From: Methanococcoides sp. EBM-47
GTDB lineage: Archaea > Halobacteriota > Methanosarcinia > Methanosarcinales > Methanosarcinaceae
Direction of reading: 5' to 3'
Assembly: GCA_001896725.1 (NCBI GenBank)
Contig: MPPA01000010.1
Coordinates: 248,001 to 312,000, forward strand
Length of the DNA: 64,000 bases
The position numbers were made by a program, and so were the translations under genes. Positions 26,859 to 35,433 of the stretch are shown piece by piece; within the stretch, counting starts at the first letter, position 1; each line of letters opens with the position of its first letter. The notes under the pieces were generated by a model. The model searched no databases. It was not told where the DNA came from and saw only the letters and a program-made list of their open reading frames with translations.

Positions 26859-27971
26859 TCAGATGACATTCAAATACAATAACAGGCCAAGAAGTATCAG
26901 TATGATACCTGTGAAAAACCTGATCTCGACACGCTTGTTCTCCTTGAGCTCTGTAATGGTCTCCGGGCTCATACCGTAGCCAAGTAATATGCCCAGAACG
27001 ATGATCGGAAAGATCACACCTAGATTATAGGCCGCAAGATAAAAAGCTCCGCGGGCAAGATCGGTTCTGCCTACCAGCATATCAAGGATGGAAAAATAGA
27101 TAGCTCCCACACAGGGAGCCTTTACAAGAGAGAAAAGCCCTCCAGAAACAAAGGATAATGTCAGCACATTGCTCCTGGCTGTCCTTTCAAGCAGTCTGAC
27201 CATGGTTTTAGGGGTGTGGAACGTTGATCTGGAATGCATCCTTAGGTGATATGCATCATAAATGTGCCAGCATCCCAGTATGAAGATCAGAATTACCATT
27301 GTGTTTGTGATCATATTTTTAAGGGAAGGTAATATGTGTACTGTTCCCAGAATGCTCAGACCTACTACCATGTACGTAACGAAGATACCGCTGCAAAATC
27401 CAACTATCATCTTCAATATATCTTTTTTGTTTTCGCCGGAAGATAGTATCAGTGTGGCCAGAAAGGCCATGACTGCCAGTATACAGGGGTTAAAGCCTGC
27501 AAGAAGACCTGCAACGAACACCAAATAAAATGAAAGTGCTCTGCCAGTCTCGTCCTCTCCTATGATGGATATATTTCCCTTTTCTTCCGGTCCGTTGACA
27601 ATAGCTTGCGTAAGCAGGTCTTTAAGAAGCGTGAGATCCCCTTGGTAATCATTGTAAGTGATCACTGTTCGCTCGTTCACCACTACGGCAGGAACTACGG
27701 ATATACCATATCCACGGGCAAGGTCATAGGAGGAAATGATCTCATGAGAGGTAAGATTGCACCCATAACTATTTGTGACCTCCTCGATCACGGGTAATGC
27801 CTGCTGGCATTTCAGGCAGCCTTCTTCATGGAAATAGTCAACTGTTGTAACAGATGTAGTGTTTTGGGCACAGATAACTAGATCCACAGCTGATGCTAAC
27901 AAAAAAATGGTAAAGACAACCAATAATGCCCGTTTAATGGCATGCTGTAGTTGAGCAGGTAGATGCATCAT
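26859..27971 (-). CDS. CcdA/DsbD-like thiol transporter with N-terminal thioredoxin-like domain
   Basis: A 370-aa membrane protein. After a signal-anchor helix comes an extracytoplasmic thioredoxin-like domain with the redox motif GCLKCQQ (Cys52 and Cys55) and VVPAVVVN (cis-Pro type). About six helices follow, with the CcdA signature GFNPCILAVMAF and KAPCVGAIYFS. It would carry reducing power across the membrane to keep heme-binding CxxCH cysteines or other exported thiols reduced. ATG 27971 is chosen because the longer frame to 28034 lies deep inside the upstream gene, which it still overlaps by 38 bases. Confidence 0.82.
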   Translation of the reverse strand: MMHLPAQLQHAIKRALLVVFTIFLLASAVDLVICAQNTTSVTTVDYFHEEGCLKCQQALPVIEEVTNSYGCNLTSHEIISSYDLARGYGISVVPAVVVNERTVITYNDYQGDLTLLKDLLTQAIVNGPEEKGNISIIGEDETGRALSFYLVFVAGLLAGFNPCILAVMAFLATLILSSGENKKDILKMIVGFCSGIFVTYMVVGLSILGTVHILPSLKNMITNTMVILIFILGCWHIYDAYHLRMHSRSTFHTPKTMVRLLERTARSNVLTLSFVSGGLFSLVKAPCVGAIYFSILDMLVGRTDLARGAFYLAAYNLGVIFPIIVLGILLGYGMSPETITELKENKRVEIRFFTGIILILLGLLLYLNVI

Positions 27972-28383
27972 ATGAGGTTTCCAGGACCTTTTTGGTCGTA
28001 ATGTTGAAGACTTCCCCGGAATCTGTGGATACATAACCTTCTATGACATAGATGGGCTGTATGCCGCTACATGCACAGGTCCTTTCCATGACCTGCACCT
28101 TCCATACATCTTCTTCGGGTGTTATAGGCATACCGTACATATCGGGTATATTCTCATTTACGATGGTCGTTCTATTGACCCTCCAGTCCTGTACATGGAA
28201 ATAAGTTCTATAGTATATGGAAGCATTGCTATCGTTCATCACTATCCTGTGAGCTTGCAATGAACTGATATTGTATTCTTTTTCTGGTTGCAGTGGGTGC
28301 TGCATAACCAGGATACTGACCCCAACGAGGGCAAGAATGAATGCAACCACGACGATCATGGCAGATGTTTGTGAGCTTTTCAT
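27934..28383 (-). CDS. Membrane-anchored extracytoplasmic protein with Cys pairs
   Basis: I do not recognise this 149-aa family. An N-terminal helix (about residues 8-27) anchors a soluble outside domain. The domain has two Cys motifs, CAC (about 106-108) and a C-terminal CSTTACH. It overlaps the thioredoxin-CcdA gene and precedes it in the same transcript. The likely reading is that it is a partner or substrate of that thiol-redox protein, perhaps in cytochrome c or disulfide handling. This link is inference from gene overlap and cysteines. Confidence 0.65.
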   Translation of the reverse strand: MKSSQTSAMIVVVAFILALVGVSILVMQHPLQPEKEYNISSLQAHRIVMNDSNASIYYRTYFHVQDWRVNRTTIVNENIPDMYGMPITPEEDVWKVQVMERTCACSGIQPIYVIEGYVSTDSGEVFNITTKKVLETSYDASTCSTTACH

Positions 28384-28499
28384 AGTTCTAACCTGGGTAC
28401 ATTCTTTAATAACTTTTTGTTCTGCAACGGACGTTTATGTTCCCACTACTTATTTAAGTGATGTTAGCCCAATACTTGACAGTAACTGGAGAAATAAAG

Positions 28500-28877
28500 A
28501 TGAGTACGGATGTTATAACAGGAAAGCGCCAGAAAAAAATTAGGATAGAGTTCTATAAACCAGAAGATTGCAGGCAGGTGTATTCCATAGGTGCCGTGGG
28601 AGGGCACAGCCCGTACGATTTCAGAATAGGTTTTTATAATGACAATCCCAGACCCGGAACAGATGAAAATGGGGTACAGGTCATTCAGCGTAAGCTTGAG
28701 ACCGAGGTGATCCTTTCTCCACTTGCTGCTCTGGAGTTGTCCAGATGGCTGAACCATCATCTGAAAGAATATGAAGCTATGTTCGGCCCAATACAACAGC
28801 CTAATAAAAGTGAGCATATATCTGAATCACCAGCTGACAATAGCAGAGAGAACAGTGATATACAGGGGTACATCTGA
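28500..28877 (+). CDS. DUF3467 family protein
   Basis: A 125-aa soluble protein. The segment VQVIQRKLETEVILSPLAALELSRWLNHHLKEYE is characteristic of DUF3467, small proteins of unknown function found in bacteria and archaea; this copy has a basic N terminus and an acidic, probably disordered tail. ATG 28500, preceded by TGGAG, is preferred over an in-frame ATG at 28458 that lies in the promoter region. Confidence 0.72.
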   Translation: MSTDVITGKRQKKIRIEFYKPEDCRQVYSIGAVGGHSPYDFRIGFYNDNPRPGTDENGVQVIQRKLETEVILSPLAALELSRWLNHHLKEYEAMFGPIQQPNKSEHISESPADNSRENSDIQGYI

Positions 28878-28990
28878 GCCTCAACGAGTAATCGTTATAA
28901 TTAAATAGGATACGATACACTTTTAATAATCTATATCCTGTCTATATTATCGATGGGTATATAGTATCAATTAATAAGTGAGGATTCCAT

Positions 28991-29215
28991 TTGTTCCCGA
29001 ATAAAAGAGTTCATAAACTTGTTGGATCTAAGGTCCAGGTTGAAATGAAAGGAGATATGCATCTTCTGGAAGGTTTGCTAAAAAGTGCAGATGATTATCT
29101 TAACCTTCACTTGGTAGATACTGTAGAGATATCTAACGGGCAAAAGCTCAGATCGCTTGGTTCAGTGGTGCTTCGAGGTAATAATATAATCCTGATCACG
29201 CCTGCAGATGAATAA
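28991..29215 (+). CDS. Sm-like (LSm) archaeal RNA-binding protein
   Basis: A 74-aa protein covering one Sm fold: Sm1 LVGSKVQVEMKGDMHLLEGLLKSADDYLNLHL and Sm2 LGSVVLRGNNIILI. Such proteins form heptameric rings that bind U-rich RNA. The start is a TTG (28991) with GTGAGG upstream; no ATG is available at this end of the fold. It is followed 33 bases later by a winged-helix gene and then by tRNA-Glu. The Sm1 segment is slightly longer than in the canonical archaeal LSm1. Confidence 0.85.
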   Translation: MFPNKRVHKLVGSKVQVEMKGDMHLLEGLLKSADDYLNLHLVDTVEISNGQKLRSLGSVVLRGNNIILITPADE

Positions 29216-29248
29216 TAGAGCGAGATCCTATAATAAACGTAGGTTACC

Positions 29249-29611
29249 ATGGGAATAGAAGAAACGGCACTTGAGGTGATCAGCAAATACGAGGATGGGG
29301 TGTTCCAGAACCAATTATGGAAGGAACTTGACATAGACAGTCGTAAATGTTCAAGGATTATCTCAAAACTTCTGAAAGATGGCCTGATCACTCGTGAACC
29401 TGCAGTAGACAATGGTGCAAGGACCTTCCTGATCAGAACCACTCGCAAGGAAGAGCCCAGTTTTGAACTGTTGCTCTCAGGGGATATGTTCTCTCCCTGT
29501 GCAGGCTGCAGGGATGCATGCCAGCCAGAGTCTTGTGAAAAACTTACTGCATGGGTGTTGAACCTGTCTCAGGAAAATAGTAATAATCAGGAAGTCAGCG
29601 AAACTGAGTGA
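29249..29611 (+). CDS. Winged-helix regulator with a four-Cys cluster
   Basis: A 120-aa protein. Residues 1-65 form a winged helix-turn-helix of the MarR/DUF7343-like type (FQNQLWKELDIDSRKCSRIISKLLKDGLI). Residues 84-96 hold CAGCRDACQPESC (Cys84, 87, 91, 96), a spacing that could bind a Fe-S cluster or zinc. The combination suggests a metal- or redox-sensing transcription factor. It lies between the Sm-like gene and tRNA-Glu, on the same strand. Targets are unknown. Confidence 0.75.
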   Translation: MGIEETALEVISKYEDGVFQNQLWKELDIDSRKCSRIISKLLKDGLITREPAVDNGARTFLIRTTRKEEPSFELLLSGDMFSPCAGCRDACQPESCEKLTAWVLNLSQENSNNQEVSETE

Positions 29612-29678
29612 GGCTGGCCGAAAGGTTTAATAAGGTTATGTGCTATTGTGGAGTCGCTCAACCAGTACAATACCATGT

Positions 29679-29753
29679 GCTCCGGTAGTGTAGTCCGGCC
29701 AATCATTCCGGCCTTTCGAGCCGAAGACTCGGGTTCGAATCCCGACCGGAGCA
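29679..29753 (+). tRNA. tRNA-Glu (anticodon TTC)
   Basis: The 75-base cloverleaf has acceptor arms GCTCCGG/CCGGAGC, a T arm TCGGG-TTCGAAT-CCCGA, and an anticodon loop CTTTCGA with TTC. The top anticodon-stem pair is a C-A mismatch (27-43), the rest is complementary. CCA is not encoded. A TATA-like TTTAATAA lies at about 29627-29634. It is the only tRNA seen in the window and would supply both translation and the HemA step of heme synthesis encoded nearby. Confidence 0.93.
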
Positions 29754-29801
29754 CTATAATTTTCTAATTTTATATATTCCTAACACGCGATGCTGTTTAC
29801 G

Positions 29802-29981
29802 TCAGTACGCCTCAAATTCAAAATTCGAAGCGACTTCGTCCTCACCGCGAGCCTTGCCATCTATTATGGTCCTTACACGGTTCGGTTTAAAGCAGTTGGC
29901 ACATCGTCTGACAAATTGGTTGTTTGTAATGGCTGCAAAGAACTCCTTCCTGCAGTTATAGCAAGTTACTATTACATTCAT
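29802..29981 (-). CDS. 59-aa zinc-ribbon-like small protein
   Basis: A minus-strand gene read directly from the sequence. CYNC (residues 7-10) and CANC (27-30) form a two-knuckle CxxC-x16-CxxC zinc ribbon, followed by a basic segment and an acidic tail. The ribosome binding site GAGGG lies six bases before ATG 29981. The basic, zinc-ribbon character suggests RNA or ribosome contact; no family name is offered. It is downstream of gltX and converges with tRNA-Glu. Confidence 0.72.
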   Translation of the reverse strand: MNVIVTCYNCRKEFFAAITNNQFVRRCANCFKPNRVRTIIDGKARGEDEVASNFEFEAY

Positions 29982-30191
29982 TCAGAACCCTCAAGCGAAA
30001 AGAGATTTGTGAGGATATAAGTTTTTCACTTTTGTTCGCTGGAGTGGGACCTGTGATTATGGAGATCGCTCGGTGACCCGTTATATATTATAGAACATTT
30101 TTATAGCATGATAGACAGTTTTTTGAAAGACCTTGGACCTGGGTAGCTGAAGATCAATTGAAAAAAGTATCGGGAAGGTTCTACCTCCCCA

Positions 30192-31901
30192 TCACCTATG
30201 TGTGAAGTATGCCACGATCTCTGAGCTCACAGAGTCGATCCTGCAGAAACCGAACCTCTCGAACTGCACTATCTTATCTAGTTCGGTTGCGATCATTTTT
30301 TCTCCCATGCCTTTGAACTCGCCATCAGGAGAGAGCACTTTTACAGGGATACCATCAACAGGTGCCCAGTGAATGATCTTCATGCGTTCCTTTTTCAGAT
30401 CGGTGACCTCATCACCTATATATTTGGCCCGCAACGGAGCCACGGAAGTGATCTCCACGTTGTACAGATCCTTGAGGCGGATATGTGAGCCTGTCTTAAG
30501 CTGCTTCATATCATCCATACAAATAAGCACCCTGCCTGCAACATCAATGCTGCGATGGCCCTTATCCCCAGTAGGATGTTTTGGCGGTCTGGCAGTACAA
30601 GCTTCTACATCAGCTATCGTCAGTTCCACCGGGTCCCATACAAAGAAATATCTGTTGGCAATAGGGTCCACCATTTTTCTGTTCTCAGCATATAGCGTGT
30701 CCATACTGATGCTCATATCGGTCTCACCTACACCCATCTCGATCATGAACTTGCGGATGGCCTGGGGTTGTATCCCCCTTCTGCGCATAGCTCTGAGCGT
30801 TGGCAGCCGTGGGTCATCCCAGCCGGAATATTCTCCTTCCTCAATAGCACGGCGCAGAGTACTGGTACTGAACTTACCGAACCCGTGCATCTTCACCCTT
30901 CCCCAGTGCAGGGTCTTGGGATATTCCCATCCCAGGTACTTGTAAATATACATCTGACGCTTCTCACTGTCCATGAGGTCCTTACCCCGGATGATATGCG
31001 TGGTACCAAGCTCATGGTCCTCGATGGCCCCTTCGAAGTCCAGAAGGGGCCACACAATATATCTGTCATTTACTTCCGGTCGGGGATGAGACTCTTTTAT
31101 AATACGGAATATCCCATAATCCCTTATCGCGGGATCTTTATGCCTGATGTCGGTCTTAAGACGCAGCACAGCATCTTTGGCTTCATATTCCCCTGAAAGC
31201 ATCTTGTCCCATTGGATGAGGTTAGCCTCCGGGCTTGTGTTTCTGTGGGGACAGGGTTCCTTGGCATCCTTAAGGTGTTTGAAGTCCTCACTGGTACAGA
31301 AGCACACATACGCGTTGTTCTGCTCGATAAGCTGGCGAGCATATTTGTAATAGAGTGGTATCCTGTCAGAGGCAATGACCACCTGGTCCGGCACAACACC
31401 CAGCCACTTACAGTCGTCCAGGTACCAGTCATACGCCTCAAGCATAGGTCGTTTTGTCTGAGGATCGGTATCATCGAACCTTATAATGAGCTTGCCTTCA
31501 TACATCTTCACATATTCGGAGTTAACAACTATGCCCCGGGTGCTGCCCAAAGTAGGGGGACCATTTGGATTAGGTGCAAAACGCATGACAACTTTTCCAC
31601 ACTCTGCACCGTCAAGAGGTTTTAATCCCTTGACGGGTTCCTTTTTAGCACACATGTCCTCTATGAGTTCAGGTGCAAGCGCTTCAAGCCTTGCCTTCCA
31701 CTGTTCAGGAGTTTCTTCTATGACCCTATCAAGGATTTCCTGTATAACAGGTGATATTTTCTTTGCGCTGGCTCTCAAGTGGGTGCACTCTCCCATGACC
31801 TTACCCATTACAGCCGCAAGCTGTGGGGCTTTACCATACTTCACAGCATTTTGTAGTGCATATTTTTCAATGATCTGTTTATCTTCATCAGTTAATGTCA
31901 T
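30192..31901 (-). CDS. gltX: Glutamyl-tRNA synthetase (archaeal GluRS)
   Basis: A 569-aa class I synthetase that charges tRNA-Glu. The catalytic entry motif is PNPNGPPTLGS (110-120) instead of a canonical HIGH; the KMSKS-equivalent reads KFSTS. IRFDDTDPQTKRPM and GTTHIIRGKDL are typical of archaeal GluRS/GlnRS. A Cys-rich stretch (CFCTSED...CPHR) may bind zinc. ATG 31901 (MTLTDEDK) with AGAGGA upstream is preferred over the longer frame to 31985. Its product, Glu-tRNA, is the substrate for the hemA product encoded about 9 kb away. Confidence 0.93.
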   Translation of the reverse strand: MTLTDEDKQIIEKYALQNAVKYGKAPQLAAVMGKVMGECTHLRASAKKISPVIQEILDRVIEETPEQWKARLEALAPELIEDMCAKKEPVKGLKPLDGAECGKVVMRFAPNPNGPPTLGSTRGIVVNSEYVKMYEGKLIIRFDDTDPQTKRPMLEAYDWYLDDCKWLGVVPDQVVIASDRIPLYYKYARQLIEQNNAYVCFCTSEDFKHLKDAKEPCPHRNTSPEANLIQWDKMLSGEYEAKDAVLRLKTDIRHKDPAIRDYGIFRIIKESHPRPEVNDRYIVWPLLDFEGAIEDHELGTTHIIRGKDLMDSEKRQMYIYKYLGWEYPKTLHWGRVKMHGFGKFSTSTLRRAIEEGEYSGWDDPRLPTLRAMRRRGIQPQAIRKFMIEMGVGETDMSISMDTLYAENRKMVDPIANRYFFVWDPVELTIADVEACTARPPKHPTGDKGHRSIDVAGRVLICMDDMKQLKTGSHIRLKDLYNVEITSVAPLRAKYIGDEVTDLKKERMKIIHWAPVDGIPVKVLSPDGEFKGMGEKMIATELDKIVQFERFGFCRIDSVSSEIVAYFTHR

Positions 31902-32055
31902 CCGGATCCTCTCTAAGCACAGAATTTGCATCCTGTCCCATCTGAAACTTCTTATTTTTGGCTTGGTCCAGTAGGAACTAGTCAAAGTAATGTCCTGTGA
32001 GCCAGTACATTAAGCACGATCATATAATAAATATACCTCTTCCCAGCTCATGATA

Positions 32056-32355
32056 TCAGATAGACCTACCTATCCTGAATACAGAAGCTATCATTTCCTG
32101 AAGTCTGGCCATATCTTTTTCGAAGTCTTTCTGGAATTTCTCCACAGCAGGGCCTGCTATAGCACCCTGCATAGAAGGCTTGATAAGCTGTTCCTGCTCC
32201 AGCACTCTCAATGAATAGCGCACTTTATGTGTTGGCATCCCTGTCTCTTCGGCAAGTTTGAGTATACCTATAGGGCCTTTTTCCATGACGGTCTTAAGGA
32301 CCACCAGATGCCTTTCAGATAGGTCCAATTCCTTTTCGATCTGGTCAAGGAGCAT
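32056..32355 (-). CDS. Small winged-helix protein coupled to a FAH-family gene
   Basis: A 99-aa protein. The N-terminal half is a helix-turn-helix (ILKLAEETGMPTHKVRYSLRVLEQEQLI); the C-terminal half is a helical, dimerising-looking segment. Its ATG overlaps the stop of the FAH gene as TAATG, so the two are translationally coupled. It may regulate its own operon; no target is shown by the sequence. Confidence 0.75.
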   Translation of the reverse strand: MLLDQIEKELDLSERHLVVLKTVMEKGPIGILKLAEETGMPTHKVRYSLRVLEQEQLIKPSMQGAIAGPAVEKFQKDFEKDMARLQEMIASVFRIGRSI

Positions 32356-33089
32356 TATACCACCTCGTTCTTCAGTATGCCTATACCTTCGATATCTATT
32401 TCCACCACATCTCCTGGGTGCAAAGAGCTTACGCCAGGAGGAGTACCCGTGGCGATGATGTCTCCTACCTCAAGTGTCATGATCTTGGATATGAACTCAA
32501 GGAGGTAAGGTATTTCAAATATGAGATTCGAAGTGGAGGAATCCTGTTTAGTCTCACCGTTCACCCGGCTGCGTATGTATATGTTCTCAGGGTCTATGTC
32601 TGCTGCTGGTACTATAAAAGGACCTACCGGCGCAAAGGTATCAAAGCTTTTAGCACGTGTCCACTGACCATCTCTACGCTGCAGGTCCCTTGCAGTGACA
32701 TCGTTAAAACAAGTATACCCTGCTATCACATCAGATGCATTTGATATTTTGATGTTCTTGCAGCGTTTTCCTATGATAACTGCCAGTTCCGCTTCAAAGT
32801 CCACCAGTTCGCTCACACGCGGGTATATTATCTTGTCCGTATGTCCGATGACCGCTGAGGGTGGTTTGAGGAACAATATAGGCTCTTTAGGTACAGGCAT
32901 ATCCATCTCAATGGCATGGTCAAGATAGTTTAAACCAACGCATATTATCTTTGTGGGCACAGTGGGGGGGAGAACGTTGAGTTCAGAAAGTTCGAAGGCC
33001 TTACCTTCAACATCACCTTTTCCTATTACTTTGTTCCCATCCACATTCCCATAAAAGGTTTCATCTCTGTACCTGAAACGACCCAGCAT
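32355..33089 (-). CDS. Fumarylacetoacetate hydrolase (FAH) family protein
   Basis: A 244-aa member of the FAH superfamily. KIICVGLNYLDHAIEMD, the metal-binding EPILFLKPPSAVIG...DFEAELAVIIGK pattern and the terminal GDIIATGTPPGVSSL are all present. Family members hydrolyse or decarboxylate 2-oxo acids such as acylpyruvates. The true substrate in methanogens is not known. First gene of a two-gene unit with the small winged-helix protein. Confidence 0.85.
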   Translation of the reverse strand: MLGRFRYRDETFYGNVDGNKVIGKGDVEGKAFELSELNVLPPTVPTKIICVGLNYLDHAIEMDMPVPKEPILFLKPPSAVIGHTDKIIYPRVSELVDFEAELAVIIGKRCKNIKISNASDVIAGYTCFNDVTARDLQRRDGQWTRAKSFDTFAPVGPFIVPAADIDPENIYIRSRVNGETKQDSSTSNLIFEIPYLLEFISKIMTLEVGDIIATGTPPGVSSLHPGDVVEIDIEGIGILKNEVV

Positions 33090-33248
33090 ATGGCTAAGGA
33101 TTTGTTCTCATTGTAGATAAGAGTAAGTGTCAGAATGAAAAAAAGCAGAAATGTCACTAGACCTTTCCTCGAACAGACGGGCATGCCTGTCAAATCTGAG
33201 CATACGTATCAGGTAAATTATTTAAGTTGATCGTGGCTAATCTTTCTT

Positions 33249-34301
33249 ATGGATTGGTATGTAATAGATGCGATCGGGGTTTCCTACGAGCGTACAAAAA
33301 AGTGTCTTTTCAAGCCATTTGATCTCTGGAAATGGGTAAAACTTGCAATGGTCCTTGCACTCGTGGGTGGAGGTGGCGGTCATGGAGGCAATCTGTTCAA
33401 TTCTTTTTCAAATTCAGGTATGGGTTCGGGATATGGTCATGACCATATTTCAGATTACGATCCACTTGGTCCAATAGATGGTGCAATTGCTTCAATGCTC
33501 AGTGCGGCAGTGCTACCATTCATAATGCTGTTACTTCTTTTGATAATTGTCCTTATGTATATCTCAAGTGTTATGGAATTCGTGCTGGTAGAGTCTCTTG
33601 TCAGCAATAACATCAGGTTCTGGGAATATACCCGCCGTTTTCTTGGAAGGGGTTTTCAGCTATTTCTGATCAGGACCGCATCACTTTTGCTGTTCCTGTT
33701 AGTGCTTGCATTGGCCGTGCTCCCATTTATCTTTGTATACGATATGCCATCGGGTGATCATCTCTGGCTGTCACTGATCGGTGGGGTAATGATGGTTGTG
33801 TTTCTGCTCATTGTCTTTGTGATCATTGCCTCTGTTCTAGGCTCATTCATAAGCATGTCCATACCTGTGGCAATGTACTGTAATATAGGTGTGCTTTCAG
33901 CTATTTTGGAGGTTCTCAGGAAGTTCAGACTTGACTGGCAGCAGATAGTTGTTTACTGGGTCGGAAGGGCAGTGCTGGGAGCCATTGTTGGTATAGGGGC
34001 TCTAGCTATCACAATACTTGTAGTTCTGATAACACTGATACCTTTTCTTATATTGGATATAATTGTTTATTCCTTATCGTCTTTGTTTCTATCAGGCTTT
34101 GAGTGGATGGTTCTTTTACCTCTCGTTCTGGTTGAAATGATCTTTTTCATAATTGCCATGACTTTAGCAAGCATGCCTTTTGGAGCCTTCTTAAAGTACC
34201 ACATGTTGTCCTTTGTGGAAAAATGGTATCCAGAAGCAAGCATTCCATTCGGGCAAGGGATTGATATTAAGGCAGAGGAAACAACCGGGTTTTTGGCCTG
34301 A
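33249..34301 (+). CDS. Archaeal polytopic membrane protein (DUF7544-like)
   Basis: A 350-aa membrane protein with about five to six long hydrophobic helices and a Gly/His-rich loop (VGGGGGHGG) after the first segment. The N-terminal ERTKKCLFKPFDLWKWVKL is typical of a large archaeal membrane family of unknown function. Nothing in the sequence suggests a transporter signature. Divergent from the FAH gene and convergent with the TPR gene. Confidence 0.65.
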   Translation: MDWYVIDAIGVSYERTKKCLFKPFDLWKWVKLAMVLALVGGGGGHGGNLFNSFSNSGMGSGYGHDHISDYDPLGPIDGAIASMLSAAVLPFIMLLLLLIIVLMYISSVMEFVLVESLVSNNIRFWEYTRRFLGRGFQLFLIRTASLLLFLLVLALAVLPFIFVYDMPSGDHLWLSLIGGVMMVVFLLIVFVIIASVLGSFISMSIPVAMYCNIGVLSAILEVLRKFRLDWQQIVVYWVGRAVLGAIVGIGALAITILVVLITLIPFLILDIIVYSLSSLFLSGFEWMVLLPLVLVEMIFFIIAMTLASMPFGAFLKYHMLSFVEKWYPEASIPFGQGIDIKAEETTGFLA

Positions 34302-34402
34302 TATCTTTATCTTCTTTAAAAATATCTACATGTCATTTACTCAATATTTTAAAAAATACGTTTGAATGCACTCATTGAGGAAAAACGCAAGCCCTTGTCC
34401 AT

Positions 34403-35311
34403 TTAGATGCCTATCATACGGATAATCATATAAAGGACAAATAGTACGAGTGCACCTACAAGCCAGAATTTGATTATTTCTGGCATGGGTATTTGCAGAT
34501 TGGTATTTTTTCCTTCCACCCCAATACTGGAAGATGTATCTGACCTTTTCATGATCTTTTCGCTGCTATCAGCTGGGATCTGGATTTCTGCCTGATCTCT
34601 GTTGGAAGCTGGATTCACATTGTCCTGTTCTATTTTTTTATCATTTTCTGGCTCTGTAAACTGTGCAGATACAGTATTGTCCTGCACCTTTTTAGGTATT
34701 TCCTCCACCTCATCGCCTCTCTCAGGAACAACTTCTGCGGCAAGATCTTCAGAACTTACCACTTCTGAATACCAAAAAGGTTCAGGGCTTATTTTGATCA
34801 TCTCATTTTCCTTTTCAGGTAGAGTTCCATTATTTCTTATATTGCTGAATAAAGATCCTTCTTCCGGAGGGGGAGTAAAGGGCACTACCTCTTCAGCTCC
34901 CTCTAATGTTTTTGGTCCCGTTTCCTCTGCAGAGATGTTCGATAAATATTTACTTTCATCTACTTTCTCTTGCATGTTTTTCTGAATATACTGTGTATCT
35001 TCTTTCACATCTTCAGGTACAAAGACCTTGTTTTCTTCCTCAGGAGAGTTCGTCCTTTTTAGTGGAATATCCAATGATGGATTAAGCAAAGTGGCCTTAT
35101 CATAGCATTCCCTTGCCTCATCGAACTTGCCCATGCTTTCAAGGACCTTTCCTTTCTTTATCCATCCACTGACATTATTAGGTTCCAGTTCCAGAGAACG
35201 GGTGAAATAATCCAGTTTTTTTTCCGGGTCCTGACTTTTGATCCCCATACTAAACCAGTTCTCTGCCTCCTTTTGTTTTTTCTTGGATCTCACATCATCG
35301 ATCAAGCCCAT
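34403..35311 (-). CDS. TPR protein with long acidic linker and C-terminal membrane anchor
   Basis: A 302-aa protein. The N terminus carries about two tetratricopeptide repeats (AENWFSMGIKSQDPEKKLDY..., VSGWIKKGKVLESMGKFDEARE). A long Glu/Pro/Ser-rich segment follows, and a single hydrophobic helix ends the protein (FWLVGALVLFVLYMIIRM). This is a tail-anchored architecture. ATG 35311 with GAGGTG at the right distance is preferred over GTG 35317. Function unknown; TPRs suggest a protein scaffold at the membrane. Confidence 0.72.
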   Translation of the reverse strand: MGLIDDVRSKKKQKEAENWFSMGIKSQDPEKKLDYFTRSLELEPNNVSGWIKKGKVLESMGKFDEARECYDKATLLNPSLDIPLKRTNSPEEENKVFVPEDVKEDTQYIQKNMQEKVDESKYLSNISAEETGPKTLEGAEEVVPFTPPPEEGSLFSNIRNNGTLPEKENEMIKISPEPFWYSEVVSSEDLAAEVVPERGDEVEEIPKKVQDNTVSAQFTEPENDKKIEQDNVNPASNRDQAEIQIPADSSEKIMKRSDTSSSIGVEGKNTNLQIPMPEIIKFWLVGALVLFVLYMIIRMIGI

Positions 35312-35433
35312 AAGCACACCTCTTTTTTATAACAAAACAAATAGCTTCCATCCTTATAACTAATCATACTCATTTGTATATATAATACGCTTAACACAAG
35401 CATCAATTATAAATATTCAACAATGTTTCTTTC

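Noticed and set aside
29790-30020. 76-aa plus-strand frame
   Set aside because: It is the antisense of the 59-aa zinc-ribbon gene, whose CxxC motifs and ribosome binding site make the minus strand the coding one.
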